Assembly: GCF_900172375.1 (NCBI RefSeq)
Contig: NZ_FWFS01000010.1
Location: 1 to 64,000, forward strand
Direction: 5' to 3'
Origin: Aquimixticola soesokkakensis
Lineage (GTDB): Bacteria; Pseudomonadota; Alphaproteobacteria; Rhodobacterales; Rhodobacteraceae
Length of the DNA: 64,000 bases
This document shows, one piece after another, positions 34,221 to 45,185 of the stretch (its first letter is position 1; each line of letters begins with the position of its first letter). The position numbers were made by a program, and so were the translations under genes. The notes below the pieces were generated by a model that saw nothing but the letters and a program-made list of their open reading frames with translations, did no database searches and was not told the DNA's origin.

Positions 34221-35375
34221 CTAGGGCCGCGTGCGGCGTGACAGCGCCAGTGTCGCGGGAATGATCATCGCCACCAGGACCGCCAGCACGCCAAAGGACA
34301 CCCGCAACGACGAGACCTGCGCGATCATGCCCATGCTCGACGGGCCGACGAAGAACCCCAAAAATCCGACCATCCAGGCCCGCGACATTGCCCGCGCGCG
34401 CAGATCGCGTCGCACGCATTGCCCCAGCAGCGAGTTTCCCGTCGGCACCACCACCGCCAGCCCTGCGGCGATGACCGCAATGCCGATCAGCGCGGCCGTT
34501 TGCCCCTGCGCACTGGCCACCAGCACAAGGCCAAGGGTCGCAAATGCCGCCGAAATCAGGATCATCCGCCCCAGGCCAAGCCGCGCCGTCGCAGATTGCC
34601 CCGCCAGACGGCCCAGAGCCATCACCAACCCCAGCATGGCCGGGCCAAAGCCCCCCTCACCCGCAGGCGCGCCAAGTTCGCGTTCGATGAACAGGGCCGA
34701 CCAGCTTTCGGTGGAGTTTTCCCCCGTGAACGCGGCAAAAAAGATAAAGCCCGCGATCAGCACCGTCCCCCAGGGCAAGCGCGCGCTGTGGGTGTCTTCT
34801 TCGTCGGCGGTGGGCACGCGCCAGCCGCGCCCCTCATAGGAAGAGGCGACCAGGAAAGCCACCAGAACGGCGAGCGAGGGCAGGATGACGTCAGGCCCGA
34901 ACCCCGCCTTGCGCAGCAGCCCGCCACTCAGGGCGGCCACGCCAAACCCTGCCGAATACATCGCGTGGCTGACGTTTTGCAGGTGCATCCCGCTCAGCTC
35001 TTCGAGGTTGGAAATGCGGATATTGGCGGAAATATCAAGCATGGCGAAACTTGCCCCGATGCAAAGCATCGCCAGAAACAACAGCCCCACAGACTGGGCA
35101 AACAGTGGCGTGAGCATGGCGAGAACGGCAAAAATGCCGACCACGGGCAGCACTTTGGAGCCAAGCTTTTGCGACACTTTGGGGGCCAGCGCCATGGAGA
35201 TCATGCCCCCGCAGGCCGAGCCAAGCAGCGCCACGCCAAATTCCGCATCCGACGCCCCTGCCTGCAGCTTGATATCGGGCACCAAGGCGGCAAAAACGCC
35301 CCAATAGGCCCCAAGCGCAGCCAAACAGGCCGCTGGCGCGCGCGCATGGCGCAGCGATTGACTCATCGACGACAT
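34221..35375 (-). CDS. MFS transporter
   Basis: A 384-aa major facilitator superfamily permease with about 12 hydrophobic segments. Examples are [16 protein letters not shown] (helix 1), [20 protein letters not shown] (the loop 2-3 with helix 3) and [20 protein letters not shown] (after the central loop). The acidic loop between helices 6 and 7 ([13 protein letters not shown]) is usual. It is of the FucP-like or YbjJ-like type, and a substrate is not evident. AGGAGAT precedes ATG at 35375. It is divergent from rplY. Confidence 0.85.
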   Translation of the reverse strand: MSSMSQSLRHARAPAACLAALGAYWGVFAALVPDIKLQAGASDAEFGVALLGSACGGMISMALAPKVSQKLGSKVLPVVGIFAVLAMLTPLFAQSVGLLFLAMLCIGASFAMLDISANIRISNLEELSGMHLQNVSHAMYSAGFGVAALSGGLLRKAGFGPDVILPSLAVLVAFLVASSYEGRGWRVPTADEEDTHSARLPWGTVLIAGFIFFAAFTGENSTESWSALFIERELGAPAGEGGFGPAMLGLVMALGRLAGQSATARLGLGRMILISAAFATLGLVLVASAQGQTAALIGIAVIAAGLAVVVPTGNSLLGQCVRRDLRARAMSRAWMVGFLGFFVGPSSMGMIAQVSSLRVSFGVLAVLVAMIIPATLALSRRTRP

Positions 35376-35639
35376 TTTCCGGATCTCCTGCCCTTGCGCG
35401 CTGTGCACCGCGCCTCCCTCAAACGCCAAAGCGCTTTGGGGCACGCTAACAAGCTGGCCCCGCTGCGCAAGACTTCTTTGCAAGGCGCGCGTCCACAGAT
35501 TTGCAACAGCGCTGTGCCACGCTGCGCAAACCCGCGCGAGAAAAACCTTCCCTTTGCGCAGATTCTGCCCTATACGCGCGACCTCATGCGGACATACAGC
35601 CTTGGAGGATGTCCGCCCTTTTTGATGGAGAATACCACT

Positions 35640-36260
35640 ATGGCAAATGAGATTCCTGATCTCGTCGCCTCGGAACGGACGGGTACCGGCAAGGGCGCCG
35701 CTCGTCAGGCACGTCGCGACGGCCTCGTTCCCGGCATCGTTTACGGCGGCGGCGAAGAGCCCGTTGCAATCAACATCCCCTTCAACGTCCTGTTGAAGCG
35801 CCTCAAGCAAGGCCGCTTCCTCGCGACCCTGTTCAACCTCAAGGTTGAAGGCCGCGACGACGTGCGCGTGATCTGCCGCGGCGTTCAGCGCGATGTCGTG
35901 AAAGACCTGCCCACGCACGTCGATTTCATGCGTCTGCGCCGCACCTCGCGCATCAACCTGTTCGTTCCCGTTGAAGTCACCGGCGCTGATGTCGCTCCTG
36001 GCATCAAAAAAGGCGGCGTTGTGACCCACGTGCGCAACGAAATCGAACTGATGGTGACTGCGGGCGATATCCCCGAGCACATCATCCTCGACATTTCCAA
36101 AGGCAACATGGGCGATGTGTTCCACATCTCCGACATCGTGCTGCCCGAAGGTGTGAAACCTGTGATCGAGCGTGACTTCGTCATCGCCAACATCGCAGCG
36201 CCTGCCGGCCTCGTGGCCTCGGGCGACGAAGAAGAAGACGCAGCAGCAGACGCCGAATAA
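35640..36260 (+). CDS. rplY: 50S ribosomal protein L25, CTC form
   Basis: A 206-aa L25/Ctc protein that binds 5S rRNA. The N-terminal L25 domain ([20 protein letters not shown], then [10 protein letters not shown]) is followed by the TL5-like C-terminal domain with [20 protein letters not shown]. The length is right for the long form. The acidic tail ([11 protein letters not shown]) is typical of alphaproteobacteria. GGAGAA gives a good RBS. pth follows after a terminator, which is the usual order. Confidence 0.96.
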   Translation: MANEIPDLVASERTGTGKGAARQARRDGLVPGIVYGGGEEPVAINIPFNVLLKRLKQGRFLATLFNLKVEGRDDVRVICRGVQRDVVKDLPTHVDFMRLRRTSRINLFVPVEVTGADVAPGIKKGGVVTHVRNEIELMVTAGDIPEHIILDISKGNMGDVFHISDIVLPEGVKPVIERDFVIANIAAPAGLVASGDEEEDAAADAE

Positions 36261-36287
36261 GACCGGCAGCTTTTGCAGTGCGATCGA

Positions 36288-36318
36288 ACGCAGGCCCTCG
36301 CAATGGGGCCTGCGTTTT
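36288..36318 (+). terminator. Intrinsic terminator between rplY and pth
   Basis: Stem ACGCAGGCCC / GGGCCTGCGT with an 8-nt loop and TTTT. Confidence 0.8.
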
Positions 36319-36393
36319 CCTTTGCACGCAGGCGATGTGCTTGGCACATCTGCGCTGCCCCGCTAAAACGGCTTCAGCAAAAAGGAGCGCCCC

Positions 36394-37113
36394 ATGCGAC
36401 TGTTCACAGGCCTCGGCAACCCCGGTGCGAAATACGCAGGCAACCGTCACAACATCGGCTTTATGGCGCTGGACCGCATCGCTGAGGATCACGGGTTTTC
36501 GCCCTGGCGCGCCAAATTCCAGGGCGAGACCTGCGAAGGCCGTTTGGGCGGCGACAAGGTGATCCTGCTCAAACCGGCGACCTTCATGAACCTGTCGGGC
36601 CAGTCGGTGAGCGAGGCGCTGCGGTTTTACAAACTCACCCCCGCCGATCTGACCGTGTTTCACGACGAACTCGACCTTGCGCCTGCAAAAGTGCGGGTCA
36701 AACAGGGCGGGGGTCATGCGGGGCACAACGGCTTGCGCTCGATCCAGCAGCACATCGGTCCCGATTATGAACGGGTGCGGATGGGCATCGGCCACCCCGG
36801 TCACAAGGACCGCGTTGCAACCTATGTTTTGCAGGATTTTGCCAAGTCCGAGGCCGATTGGCTCGACGATGTGCTTCGCGGATGTTCGAAAGGTGCAAGT
36901 GCCCTTGCCGATGGCGACGCCGCAAAATTCATGAATGCCATCGGATTGCAAGTCAATCCGCCCCGCTCGTCAGGCGGCACACAGGGGCCCGCGACAAGCC
37001 CGCGCATTGCCCTGACCGCCAAGCCCAGCCCCAAGAAAGCGCCCCAAACGGCAGCCTCCCCCGCCCAAGACCCCCGCAGCGCGCTGCAAAAACTGGCCGA
37101 TAAATTCAAGTAA
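36394..37113 (+). CDS. pth: Peptidyl-tRNA hydrolase
   Basis: A 239-aa cytosolic enzyme that recycles peptidyl-tRNA. Residues TGLGNPGAKYAGNRHNIGFM hold the catalytic His of the conserved NRHN motif. FMNLSGQSV, HDELDLAPAKVRVKQGGGHAGHNGLRS and YERVRMGIGHPG follow as in Pth. The catalytic domain is about 190 aa, and a Pro/Lys/Ala-rich 45-residue tail is added (SPRIALTAKPSPKKAPQTAA), as is common in related bacteria. The RBS is AAAGGAG. A bidirectional terminator lies downstream. Confidence 0.96.
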   Translation: MRLFTGLGNPGAKYAGNRHNIGFMALDRIAEDHGFSPWRAKFQGETCEGRLGGDKVILLKPATFMNLSGQSVSEALRFYKLTPADLTVFHDELDLAPAKVRVKQGGGHAGHNGLRSIQQHIGPDYERVRMGIGHPGHKDRVATYVLQDFAKSEADWLDDVLRGCSKGASALADGDAAKFMNAIGLQVNPPRSSGGTQGPATSPRIALTAKPSPKKAPQTAASPAQDPRSALQKLADKFK

Positions 37114-37134
37114 ACGGCCCCGCCAAAGACATTT

Positions 37135-37167
37135 AAAAAGCCCCGCAGCAATCCTGCGGGGCTTTTT
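37135..37167. terminator. Bidirectional terminator between pth and trpB
   Basis: Perfect 14-bp stem AAAAAGCCCCGCAG / CTGCGGGGCTTTTT with a 5-nt loop. T-runs on both strands fit the convergent genes. Confidence 0.92.
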
Positions 37168-37193
37168 GCAACGTGACACGATCCCTGTCGGGG

Positions 37194-38444
37194 TCAGTCG
37201 ATGGAGCGCCCTTCGGACTCGCCCATGTCCTGACCGAGATGCTTGGCGACCGTGTAGATATCCTTGTCGCCGCGCCCGCACATGTTCATCACCAGGATAT
37301 GGTCGGATGGCAAGGTCGGCGCCAGTTTCATCACATGCGCGAGCGCATGCGAGGGTTCGAGCGCGGGAATGATGCCTTCGGTGCGGCAGGAGAACTGGAA
37401 GGCTTCCAGCGCCTCCTTGTCGGTGATCGAAACGTATTTCGCGCGCCCCGTATCGTGCAACCACGCGTGCTCGGGCCCGATGCCGGGATAGTCGAGGCCA
37501 GCCGAAATCGAAAAGCCTTCAAGGATCTGCCCGTCGTCATCCTGCAGCAGGTAGGTACGGTTGCCATGCAGCACCCCCGGACGACCGCCCGTCAGCGACG
37601 CGCAATGTTCCATTTTCGCGTTCACCCCTTTGCCACCCGCTTCGACCCCGATGATATTCACCGAAGGATCGTCAAGGAAAGGATGGAACAGGCCGATGGC
37701 GTTCGACCCGCCGCCGATGGCCGCAACCAGTGTGTCGGGCAGACGCCCCTCGCCCTCTTGCTCGGGCAGTTGCCAGCGGACTTCCTTGCCGATGATCGAC
37801 TGGAAATCGCGCACCATGGCCGGATAGGGGTGCGGGCCTGCGGCCGTACCAATGCAGTAGAACGTGTCACGCACATTGGTCACCCAATCGCGCATCGCAT
37901 CGTTCATCGCATCCTTGAGCGTCCCGCGACCGGAGGTCACAGGCACCACTTCCGCGCCAAGAAGGCGCATGCGAAACACGTTGGGCTGTTGGCGCTCGAC
38001 ATCATGCGCGCCCATATAAACCACACATTTCAAACCGAATTTCGCGCAAACCGTTGCCGTCGCGACGCCATGCTGCCCCGCACCGGTTTCCGCAATAATG
38101 CGCGTTTTGCCCATGCGGCGCGCCAGAATGATCTGGCCCAGCACGTTGTTGATTTTATGCGCGCCCGTGTGATTCAACTCGTCGCGCTTGAGATAAATCT
38201 TGGCACCCCCGAGTTCCTCGGTCATGCGCGACGCGAAATACAGCGGGCTGGGACGACCGACGTAGTGTTTCCACAGATCGTCCATTTCGGCCCAGAATGT
38301 GTCGTCGGTTTTGGCTTTTTCGTATTCGGCTTCGAGCGCCAGAATGAGCGGCATCAGGGTTTCGGAGACAAAACGTCCGCCAAAATCGCCAAACCGCCCC
38401 TGCTCATTGGGGCCGGACATGAAAGAGTTGAAAAGATCGTTCAT
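37194..38444 (-). CDS. trpB: Tryptophan synthase beta chain
   Basis: A 416-aa PLP enzyme making tryptophan from indole and serine. The opening [13 protein letters not shown], the PLP Lys97 in [25 protein letters not shown] and the phosphate loop [13 protein letters not shown] are diagnostic. GAGGAGG is the RBS. It lies 99 nt after trpF on the same strand, in the order trpF-trpB; trpA is not in the window next to it, although it usually follows directly. The gene before it on the other strand is pth. Confidence 0.97.
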   Translation of the reverse strand: MNDLFNSFMSGPNEQGRFGDFGGRFVSETLMPLILALEAEYEKAKTDDTFWAEMDDLWKHYVGRPSPLYFASRMTEELGGAKIYLKRDELNHTGAHKINNVLGQIILARRMGKTRIIAETGAGQHGVATATVCAKFGLKCVVYMGAHDVERQQPNVFRMRLLGAEVVPVTSGRGTLKDAMNDAMRDWVTNVRDTFYCIGTAAGPHPYPAMVRDFQSIIGKEVRWQLPEQEGEGRLPDTLVAAIGGGSNAIGLFHPFLDDPSVNIIGVEAGGKGVNAKMEHCASLTGGRPGVLHGNRTYLLQDDDGQILEGFSISAGLDYPGIGPEHAWLHDTGRAKYVSITDKEALEAFQFSCRTEGIIPALEPSHALAHVMKLAPTLPSDHILVMNMCGRGDKDIYTVAKHLGQDMGESEGRSID

Positions 38445-38543
38445 CAGGCAAACCTCCTCACGGGTTGTCGCTGGTGTAGCCTATGGCTTGGGGGCGGTAA
38501 AGTGCGCGCCAATCGGTCTTTGGACCGGCTAAGAACCGGCCCC

Positions 38544-39185
38544 CTATGCGCGGCGGATGGCATCGCAAAACGCACGGATTTTCGCGGCGTCCTTGACGCC
38601 CGCGGCGCTTTCGACGCCAGAGGACACATCGACCTGCTTGGCACCGGTAAGGCGAATGGCCTCGACAACATTGTCCGGCGCAAGCCCACCGGCCAGCATC
38701 CACGGCGCGTTCCAGCCGCGTTTCGCAATCAGGCGCCAGTCAAAAGACACGCCATTCCCGCCGGGCAAATCCGCATCTTTGGGGGCCTTGGCATCGACGA
38801 GGATCTGGTTGGCGACCGCGCCGTAACGATCCAGCGCCGGCACGTCCGCGCTGCTGGCCACGCCGACCGCCTTCATCACCGGCAAGCCGTAGCGCGCGCG
38901 AATCTCGGCCACGCGTTCGGGGGTTTCGTGACCGTGCAACTGCAACATATCAAGCGGGACGGCGGCGTTGATGGCATCCAGGCTGGCATCGTCGGCATTC
39001 ACCACCAACGCCACTTTCATCACACCGGGCGGCACATCGATGGCAAGGTCATGCGCCTGCGCGATCGAGACGTTGCGCGGGGATTTGGCAAAGAACACAA
39101 AGCCCAGGTAATTGGCCCCTGCCCCCACGGCGGCGGCCACGGATTCAGGCGTGTTCAAGCCACAGATCTTGATACGGGTGTCCAT
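38544..39185 (-). CDS. trpF: N-(5'-phosphoribosyl)anthranilate isomerase
   Basis: A 213-aa TIM-barrel enzyme converting PRA to CdRP. It opens [20 protein letters not shown] (the catalytic Cys in ICGL), with [27 protein letters not shown] and [18 protein letters not shown]. Catalytic Cys and Asp are as expected. It is part of the lapA-trpF-trpB order usual in the group. The start at MDTRIK (39185) is preferred. Confidence 0.96.
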   Translation of the reverse strand: MDTRIKICGLNTPESVAAAVGAGANYLGFVFFAKSPRNVSIAQAHDLAIDVPPGVMKVALVVNADDASLDAINAAVPLDMLQLHGHETPERVAEIRARYGLPVMKAVGVASSADVPALDRYGAVANQILVDAKAPKDADLPGGNGVSFDWRLIAKRGWNAPWMLAGGLAPDNVVEAIRLTGAKQVDVSSGVESAAGVKDAAKIRAFCDAIRRA

Positions 39186-39370
39186 TGGGGCCTCACATGT
39201 TGGGTCGCTTATCTGGCGCCACAAAAGCAGATGGGTGCGCGCCGCGAAAGCCCACACCCATCACATTGCGAAAATGTCGCGCCCGAGGCAGCGGGGCGGT
39301 TGCGCGCCTATGCGTCGGTACTGCGCGCGCAGGTCATGCGCAGATCAGGCGCAGTTATTAGGCGCGCAGA

Positions 39371-39730
39371 TCAGGCGCGACGCGGACCGTCGAGCAGCGC
39401 AAGCACTTCGTCGCCTTCCTGCTTGGCCTTATCGACCTTAAGACGGTCAACTTCGCGCTTGAGGTGGGTGTTTTCACGGCTGTTCTTACGGGCTTCGCTG
39501 CGCTGTTTGCTTTCACGCATCCATTCCCAAACGAACCCGACCAAAAGGCCCATGATGATCCCGCCAAAGAACAACACAAAGACCGGCACGGTGAAGGATA
39601 GCGAAAACCCCACCAGCAGCGCCAGATCAGCAGGCAAAAGCTGAAGCGTCACGGGCGCGCGATTGGCCAGTGCCAATGCAATCAGGACAATCGCCAATAG
39701 CGCCCAAAAGGCGTAGCGGATGTAACGCAT
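39371..39730 (-). CDS. lapA: LapA-domain membrane protein (DUF1049)
   Basis: A 119-aa inner-membrane protein with two hydrophobic helices (YAFWALLAIVLIALALANR, about 6-24; FSLSFTVPVFVLFFGGIIMG-like, about 44-66) and a charged cytoplasmic coiled tail (SRENTHLKREVDRLKVDK). This is the LapA/DUF1049 layout; the E. coli protein works with LapB in regulating LPS. GGAGAGAG lies in front of ATG at 39730. The gene is 21 nt downstream of ihfB, which is normal for this locus. Confidence 0.85.
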   Translation of the reverse strand: MRYIRYAFWALLAIVLIALALANRAPVTLQLLPADLALLVGFSLSFTVPVFVLFFGGIIMGLLVGFVWEWMRESKQRSEARKNSRENTHLKREVDRLKVDKAKQEGDEVLALLDGPRRA

Positions 39731-39751
39731 CACTCTCTCCTCAAGTCGTCT

Positions 39752-40033
39752 TTATTCGCCGTTCAACCGGTCACGCAACAGCTTGCCGGTTTTAAAGAAG
39801 GGCACATGTTTTTCCTCAACGGGAACGCTTTCGCCCGTGCGCGGGTTCCGCCCCTGACGGGCGTCGCGTTTCTTGACGGAGAATGCCCCAAAGCCACGCA
39901 GCTCGACACGATCGCCGCGCGCCATCGCTTCGATGACTTCTTCAAAGATCGTATTGACGATCCGCTCCACGTCTCGTTGGTACAAGTGCGGGTTCTCATC
40001 TGCGATCTTCTGGATCAGCTCTGAACGGATCAT
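39752..40033 (-). CDS. ihfB: Integration host factor subunit beta
   Basis: A 93-aa DNA-bending protein of the HU/IHF family. [43 protein letters not shown]-type sequence (beta-arm with NPRTGE) and [12 protein letters not shown] are all present. The position between rpsA and lapA is the usual site for ihfB. With IhfA (elsewhere) it bends DNA at promoters and recombination sites. Confidence 0.96.
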   Translation of the reverse strand: MIRSELIQKIADENPHLYQRDVERIVNTIFEEVIEAMARGDRVELRGFGAFSVKKRDARQGRNPRTGESVPVEEKHVPFFKTGKLLRDRLNGE

Positions 40034-40369
40034 CCATTCCCCCCTTTTTGCGAGTTATCGACAGGGCCCATTATGGCGCCATGTCGTTGCGAACATTGGG
40101 GAACTATAGAACGGCTTTTGCCATCGCGAAATAGCCGCCTTCCTGTCCTAAGGGTCAATTTAGCATGAATGGGGCTGAGTTTTTGCAAGGATAGGCGGGC
40201 ACCTGCCGGAAATCGCGGGAAATATCTTGCTGCACCGCAGCGAACACAAGACATAGGCCATCGTGATTCGCCCTGTCACCAGCTGCGATTCTGCCCGATA
40301 TGCAAAAAGGCCCCTGCGTATGCGCAGAGGCCTTTCCGATCATTTGAAACCGCTCTGACGCGCAGCGCC
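40034..40369. other. rpsA-ihfB intergenic region (336 nt)
   Basis: Contains the rpsA terminator (40304-40335) and the leader of ihfB. A separate promoter for ihfB must lie in the remaining 270 nt. No gene is supported here. Confidence 0.6.
40304..40335 (-). terminator. Intrinsic terminator after rpsA
   Basis: A 13-bp stem (AAAGGCCTCTGCG / CGCAGGGGCCTTT on the minus strand, one G-T pair) has a 4-nt loop and is followed by TTTTT. Confidence 0.88.
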
Positions 40370-42046
40370 TTAGTTGTCGGTTTTGAGTGCCGCACCAAGG
40401 ATGTCGCCGAGCGACGCGCCGGAAGCGGAGGAGCCGTATTGTTCGACGGCCTCTTTTTCTTCTGCGATTTCACGGGCTTTGATCGACAGACCAAGGCGGC
40501 GTGTTTTCGCATCGACGTTGGTCACGCGCACATCCAGCGTGTCACCGACCTGGAAGCGCTCGGGGCGCTGGTCGGCACGGTCACGCGACAGGTCGGAGCG
40601 ACGGATGAAGGATTTCGCGCCTTCATATTCGACTTCGACGCCGCCTTCTTCGATGGCAGTGACGGTCACGGTGATGATCGAGCCGCGTTTCACGCCCTCG
40701 GTTGCACCGGTGAAGCTGTCATCGAGGCCTTTGATCGAGAGGGAGATACGCTCTTTCTCGACGTCGGTCTCGGTGACGGAGGCTTTGACCATGTCGCCTT
40801 TGCGGTAGTTCTGGATCGCATCCTCGCCACGCTCGTCCCACGAAATGTCGGAGAGGTGAACCATGCCGTCGATGTCGCCGGGAAGACCGATGAACAGACC
40901 GAATTCGGTGATGTTCTTGACTTCGCCTTCGACCTGCGTGCCCTCGGGGTGGGTTTCTGCAAACACTTCCCACGGGTTGCGCTGGGTCTGCTTGAGGCCA
41001 AGCGAAACGCGGCGTTTCGCGCTGTCGATTTCCAGAACCATGACTTCCACTTCTTGCGAGGTGGACACGATTTTACCGGGGTGAACGTTTTTCTTGGTCC
41101 AGGACATCTCGGAGACGTGGACAAGACCTTCAACGCCGGGCTCGAGCTCAACAAAAGCACCGTAGTCGGTGATGTTGGTCACGCGGCCGGTGTGCACCGA
41201 TTCCAGCGGGAATTTGGCTTCGACGGCATCCCACGGATCGTCCTGAAGCTGTTTCATGCCCAAGGAGATACGGTGGGTCTCTTTGTTGATCTTGATGACC
41301 TGAACCTTGATGGTCTCGCCGATCGACAGGATCTCGGAGGGGTGGTTCACACGGCGCCATGCCATGTCGGTGACGTGCAGCAGGCCGTCAACGCCGCCCA
41401 GATCGACGAATGCGCCGTATTCGGTGATGTTTTTGACCACACCATCAACAGCTTGACCTTCGGTGAGGTTGCCGATGACTTCTGCGCGCTGTTCGGCACG
41501 GGACTCTTCGAGGATCGCACGGCGCGAGACCACGATGTTGCCACGACGGCGATCCATTTTGAGGATCTGGAAGGGCTGCTTGAGACCCATGAGGGGGCCT
41601 GCGTCGCGCACGGGGCGCACGTCAACTTGGGAGCCGGGCAGGAAGGCCACGGCGCCGCCGAGATCAACGGTAAAGCCGCCTTTGACGCGACCGAAGATAG
41701 CGCCATCAACGCGCTCTTCGTCGGCATAGGCTTTTTCGAGACGATCCCATGCTTCTTCACGGCGGGCTTTGTCACGCGAGATGACAGCTTCGCCACGGGC
41801 GTTTTCAACGCGGTCGAGGAACACTTCAACCTCATCGCCAACAGCGATGGAGGGAGCTTCGCCCGGGTTGGTGAATTCTTTCAGATCAACGCGGCCTTCC
41901 ATTTTGTAGCCAACGTCGATGATAGCCTGGCCAGCTTCGATAGCGATGACCTTGCCTTTGACAACCGAACCCTCTTCGGGCGTGTCGATTTCGAAGCTTT
42001 CAGCGAGGAGGGCTTCGAAGTCCTCCATAGATACGTTCTGAGCCAT
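40370..42046 (-). CDS. rpsA: 30S ribosomal protein S1
   Basis: The 558-aa S1 protein helps mRNA binding in initiation. Six S1 (OB-fold) repeats are visible, each with a VxGxVxxIxxxGaFVDL-like start, for example VKGKVIAIEAGQAIIDVGYK and VDGVVKNITEYGAFVDLGGV. The typical N-terminus MAQNVSMEDFEALLAESFE is present. The SD is weak and the leader long (258 nt), as expected for the S1 autoregulated operon. It follows cmk, with a nitroreductase gene between them. Confidence 0.97.
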   Translation of the reverse strand: MAQNVSMEDFEALLAESFEIDTPEEGSVVKGKVIAIEAGQAIIDVGYKMEGRVDLKEFTNPGEAPSIAVGDEVEVFLDRVENARGEAVISRDKARREEAWDRLEKAYADEERVDGAIFGRVKGGFTVDLGGAVAFLPGSQVDVRPVRDAGPLMGLKQPFQILKMDRRRGNIVVSRRAILEESRAEQRAEVIGNLTEGQAVDGVVKNITEYGAFVDLGGVDGLLHVTDMAWRRVNHPSEILSIGETIKVQVIKINKETHRISLGMKQLQDDPWDAVEAKFPLESVHTGRVTNITDYGAFVELEPGVEGLVHVSEMSWTKKNVHPGKIVSTSQEVEVMVLEIDSAKRRVSLGLKQTQRNPWEVFAETHPEGTQVEGEVKNITEFGLFIGLPGDIDGMVHLSDISWDERGEDAIQNYRKGDMVKASVTETDVEKERISLSIKGLDDSFTGATEGVKRGSIITVTVTAIEEGGVEVEYEGAKSFIRRSDLSRDRADQRPERFQVGDTLDVRVTNVDAKTRRLGLSIKAREIAEEKEAVEQYGSSASGASLGDILGAALKTDN

Positions 42047-42304
42047 GTGGTCTCGGATTCCTTTTCAAACGTTTTTATCGGGCCTCACGGTTGTCTCCGC
42101 GGGTCTTTGGGTTGGTCAGGTCAATGCACAAAAGCGCCGCGAGCAAACAGAAAACAGGGCCGAGGGAAACTCCCCGCCCCGCGCCTGCGCGTCTTGCGAC
42201 TCTTGTGGCCTCTTTGACAAGCGCGCGTATATGCAAAATCGGCCCCGAATGCAAGCGCGACAGGGTCGGCGCGGCACGCGGGGCCCAAGATGGATCGGCG
42301 CGGA

Positions 42305-42931
42305 TCAGATTTCGGTGACGAACTGCGCACGGTCACGGCGCACTTTGGCCTGCGGCAGCAACCAGTCGCCCTCGGGGTCACGGGTACCCAGAGCAAGGAT
42401 CACGACCGATTTCAGCCCCTTTTGGGTCAGGCCGAGAATCTCGTCGAACTTGGCGGGTTCGAACCCTTCCATCGGGGTGCTGTCCACGCCCAGCTCCGCC
42501 GCCGCCGCCAGCGCAAAGCCCAGACCGATATAGGCCTGACGCGCGGCGTGATTGTGGTTCACATCCTCGGTGCGCGGCAAATACATGCCCTTGAGGCGGT
42601 CGTAATAGCCGGTCAGCATATCCGAAACGCCGCCGCGCTTGGCACCGTGATCGGCCACGACATCGTCGATCAGCGCGTCGGAATAATTGTCCCAGGCTGC
42701 AAAGACCAGCACCATCGACCCGTCGGTCAACTGCGCTTGATCATAGGCGGCTTCGCGCAGTTTCGCACGCACCGCAGGGTCCTTGACGGCGATCAGGTGA
42801 TAGGGCTGCAAGCCGCTCGATGTCGGGGCCATGCGCACGGCCTCGATGATCTGCTCCAGCTTGTCATCTGCAACCGGCTTTGCGGGGTCCATTTTCTTGG
42901 CGGCGTAGCGCCAGTTAAGTTTATCGAGCAT
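42305..42931 (-). CDS. Nitroreductase-family NAD(P)H-dependent oxidoreductase
   Basis: A 208-aa FMN enzyme of the NfsB type. Features are the N-terminal WRYAAKKMDPAKP, MAPTSSGLQPYHLIAVKD (FMN-phosphate contact region), AARQAYIGLGFALAAAAELGVDSTPMEGFE and the C-terminal VVILALGTRDPEGDW. Such enzymes reduce nitroaromatics, quinones or flavins; the natural substrate is open. It stands between cmk and rpsA, where most relatives have no gene. AAGGA is a good RBS. Confidence 0.9.
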   Translation of the reverse strand: MLDKLNWRYAAKKMDPAKPVADDKLEQIIEAVRMAPTSSGLQPYHLIAVKDPAVRAKLREAAYDQAQLTDGSMVLVFAAWDNYSDALIDDVVADHGAKRGGVSDMLTGYYDRLKGMYLPRTEDVNHNHAARQAYIGLGFALAAAAELGVDSTPMEGFEPAKFDEILGLTQKGLKSVVILALGTRDPEGDWLLPQAKVRRDRAQFVTEI

Positions 42932-43073
42932 GAAACTGTCCTTCGGGAGAAAAGGCGCGGTCTGCGCCTTGGTCCGCTAGACCTAGGAAGAACAGCGGCA
43001 GGCGCAAGAGGCACAGGGGCGCCAACAGCCGCGCAATTTCGCACAGCTTGGGTGCGCGCCCGCGCAATGCGCG

Positions 43074-43685
43074 TCAGCCGTTGATTTTGCCCGCAATCAA
43101 CGCGATGGCCTGCGCGACCGCAGCCTCGATGGACATGTCCGACGTATCGATCAGATGCGCATCATCGGCCGGTTTGAGCGGCGCGGTGGCGCGGGCGCTA
43201 TCGCGGGCATCACGCTCGCGCAGATCCGCGAGCACCTGGGTTTGGGTGATGTCCTCGCCCGCTGTTTGCAATTCGCGATACCGCCGTCCGGCGCGGATTT
43301 CATCGCTTGCGGTGACATAGAGTTTCACCTCGGCATCGGGGCAGATCACCGTCCCGATGTCGCGCCCGTCCAGCACAGCGCCCCCCAAACGGCGGGCAAA
43401 GGCGCGCTGGAAATCGACCAGCGCCTCGCGCACCTCGGGGATCGCCGCAACACGGCTGGCCGCCTGCCCCGCATCGCCCGACCGCAGATCGTCGCGGTCC
43501 AGATCACTGGCCTGCAAGCTGCGCGCAGCGTCGATGGCGCTCAAGCCCTCAAAGGTCTTGGCCCCCGTCGCGCGGTACAACAACCCCGTATCCAGATGGG
43601 CAAAGCCGAAATGCGCGGCAACGGCACGCGAAATCGTGCCCTTCCCGGCAGCAGCCGGCCCGTCGATGGCAACGCAAAAACTCAT
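43074..43685 (-). CDS. cmk: Cytidylate kinase
   Basis: A 203-aa P-loop kinase phosphorylating CMP and dCMP. The Walker A loop is GPAAAGKGT (9-17), with [35 protein letters not shown] and the LID-like RYRELQ and [15 protein letters not shown]. Start at 43685 with GAGGAGAC upstream. It is downstream of aroA on the same strand (62-nt gap). Confidence 0.95.
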   Translation of the reverse strand: MSFCVAIDGPAAAGKGTISRAVAAHFGFAHLDTGLLYRATGAKTFEGLSAIDAARSLQASDLDRDDLRSGDAGQAASRVAAIPEVREALVDFQRAFARRLGGAVLDGRDIGTVICPDAEVKLYVTASDEIRAGRRYRELQTAGEDITQTQVLADLRERDARDSARATAPLKPADDAHLIDTSDMSIEAAVAQAIALIAGKING

Positions 43686-43747
43686 GGTCGTCTCCTCATT
43701 CGCGCGGCCCAAGCTGGGCCAGAGGCGCGCAAAGGTCAAGAATGCGC

Positions 43748-45097
43748 TCAGGAGTCCGCGCGGCTGATATGCGCCCCAAGGCGCGACATCAAGTCCTCGA
43801 AGACGGGGAAAGATGTCGCGATCGGCGAGCCGTCATCGACCGACACGGGTTTCTGGCTGACCATCCCGAGCACAAGAAAGGACATCGCGATGCGGTGGTC
43901 GATGTGGGTCGCGCAGGTCGCCCCTCCGGGCACATTGCCCGCACCCAGCCCGTGAACGATCAGCGTGTCCTCATCCTCTTCGATTTTCACGCCGCAGGCC
44001 TCGAGGCCGCGCGCCATCGCATCAATCCGGTCGGATTCCTTCACCCGCAGCTCCTTGACGCCCCGCATCACGGTGGTGCCGGTCGCACAGGCCGCAACGA
44101 CCGAAAGGATGGGATATTCGTCGATCATCGAGGCCGCGCGCGCAGGCGGTACCTCAATGCCGCGCAGCGCCCCGTAGCGCACGCGCAGATCGGCCACAGG
44201 TTCGCCGCCCTCTTCGCGTTCGTTTTCAAAGGTGATATCGGCGCCCATTTCGACCAGCGTGGTGTAAAGCCCGTTGCGGGTGGTGTTCTGGCTGACACCG
44301 GGCACCAGAATGTCCGAGCCTTCGACCAGCAGGGCCGCGCAGACGGGGAAGGCTGCCGAACTGGGGTCGCGGGGCACAGCCACGGTCTGCGCGGTGAGTT
44401 CGGGACGGCCCGTCAGGGTGATCTTGTGACCCTCGGGCACCTCCTCGGTCACGACTTCGGCGCCAAAGCCCGCCAGCATCCGTTCGGTGTGGTCGCGGGT
44501 GGCTTCTTTTTCGATGACAACGGTTTTGCCCGGCGCGTTCAACCCTGCCAAAAGCACGGCGGATTTCACCTGCGCGGAGGGAACTGGAGTGGCGTATTCG
44601 GCAGGCACCGGATTTTCGGCCCCCACCAGAGTCAGCGGCAGACGCCCCTTGGAGCGGCCCACGCAGGTGGCGCCAAACAAGGCCAGCGGATCGCTTACGC
44701 GGCCCATCGGGCGCTTGCGCAGCGACGCATCCCCCGTGAATGTCGTCGCAAAGGGCGAGGTCGCCACAAGGCCCATAATCAGGCGCACGCCCGTCCCCGA
44801 ATTGCCGCAGTCGATGACGTTTTCGGGTTCGTGAAAGCCCCCCACGCCCACGCCATGCACAGACCAGTCGCCCGCACCGTGCCGGATGCAATCGGCGCCC
44901 AGCGCCTGCATCGCCTTGGCCGTGTCGAGCACATCCTGCCCCTCAAGCAGACCGGTGATCTTGGTTTCCCCCACCGCCATCGCGCCAAAGATCAGCGCGC
45001 GGTGCGAAATGGATTTATCGCCCGGCACATTGGCGGTGCCCTTGAGGGGGCCGCATTTGCGCGACGTCATCGGAATCGGGGTGGCGTGGCCGGACAT
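43748..45097 (-). CDS. aroA: 3-phosphoshikimate 1-carboxyvinyltransferase (EPSP synthase)
   Basis: A 449-aa shikimate-pathway enzyme transferring enolpyruvate from PEP. Conserved: [17 protein letters not shown] (S3P/PEP site), [46 protein letters not shown] and the C-terminal [12 protein letters not shown]. The LxGxAGTAxR stretch has NSGTGVR, the class-II-like form known in several alphaproteobacteria, which can make the enzyme less sensitive to glyphosate; that is inference. GAGGAGATC is the RBS. Confidence 0.96.
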   Translation of the reverse strand: MSGHATPIPMTSRKCGPLKGTANVPGDKSISHRALIFGAMAVGETKITGLLEGQDVLDTAKAMQALGADCIRHGAGDWSVHGVGVGGFHEPENVIDCGNSGTGVRLIMGLVATSPFATTFTGDASLRKRPMGRVSDPLALFGATCVGRSKGRLPLTLVGAENPVPAEYATPVPSAQVKSAVLLAGLNAPGKTVVIEKEATRDHTERMLAGFGAEVVTEEVPEGHKITLTGRPELTAQTVAVPRDPSSAAFPVCAALLVEGSDILVPGVSQNTTRNGLYTTLVEMGADITFENEREEGGEPVADLRVRYGALRGIEVPPARAASMIDEYPILSVVAACATGTTVMRGVKELRVKESDRIDAMARGLEACGVKIEEDEDTLIVHGLGAGNVPGGATCATHIDHRIAMSFLVLGMVSQKPVSVDDGSPIATSFPVFEDLMSRLGAHISRADS

Positions 45098-45185
45098 GGG
45101 GGATCTCCTCGCATTTGTTGCCAGCGTGATAGCGCAACCAAATGCGGGGGTCCATCCGCAACGCGCCTGACGGGGCCGGAGTGCG

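Noticed and set aside
34419-36260. A long plus-strand frame running from within the MFS gene into rplY
   Set aside because: Only the last 206 codons, from ATG 35640, are real (L25). The upstream part is the mirror of the MFS gene on the minus strand.
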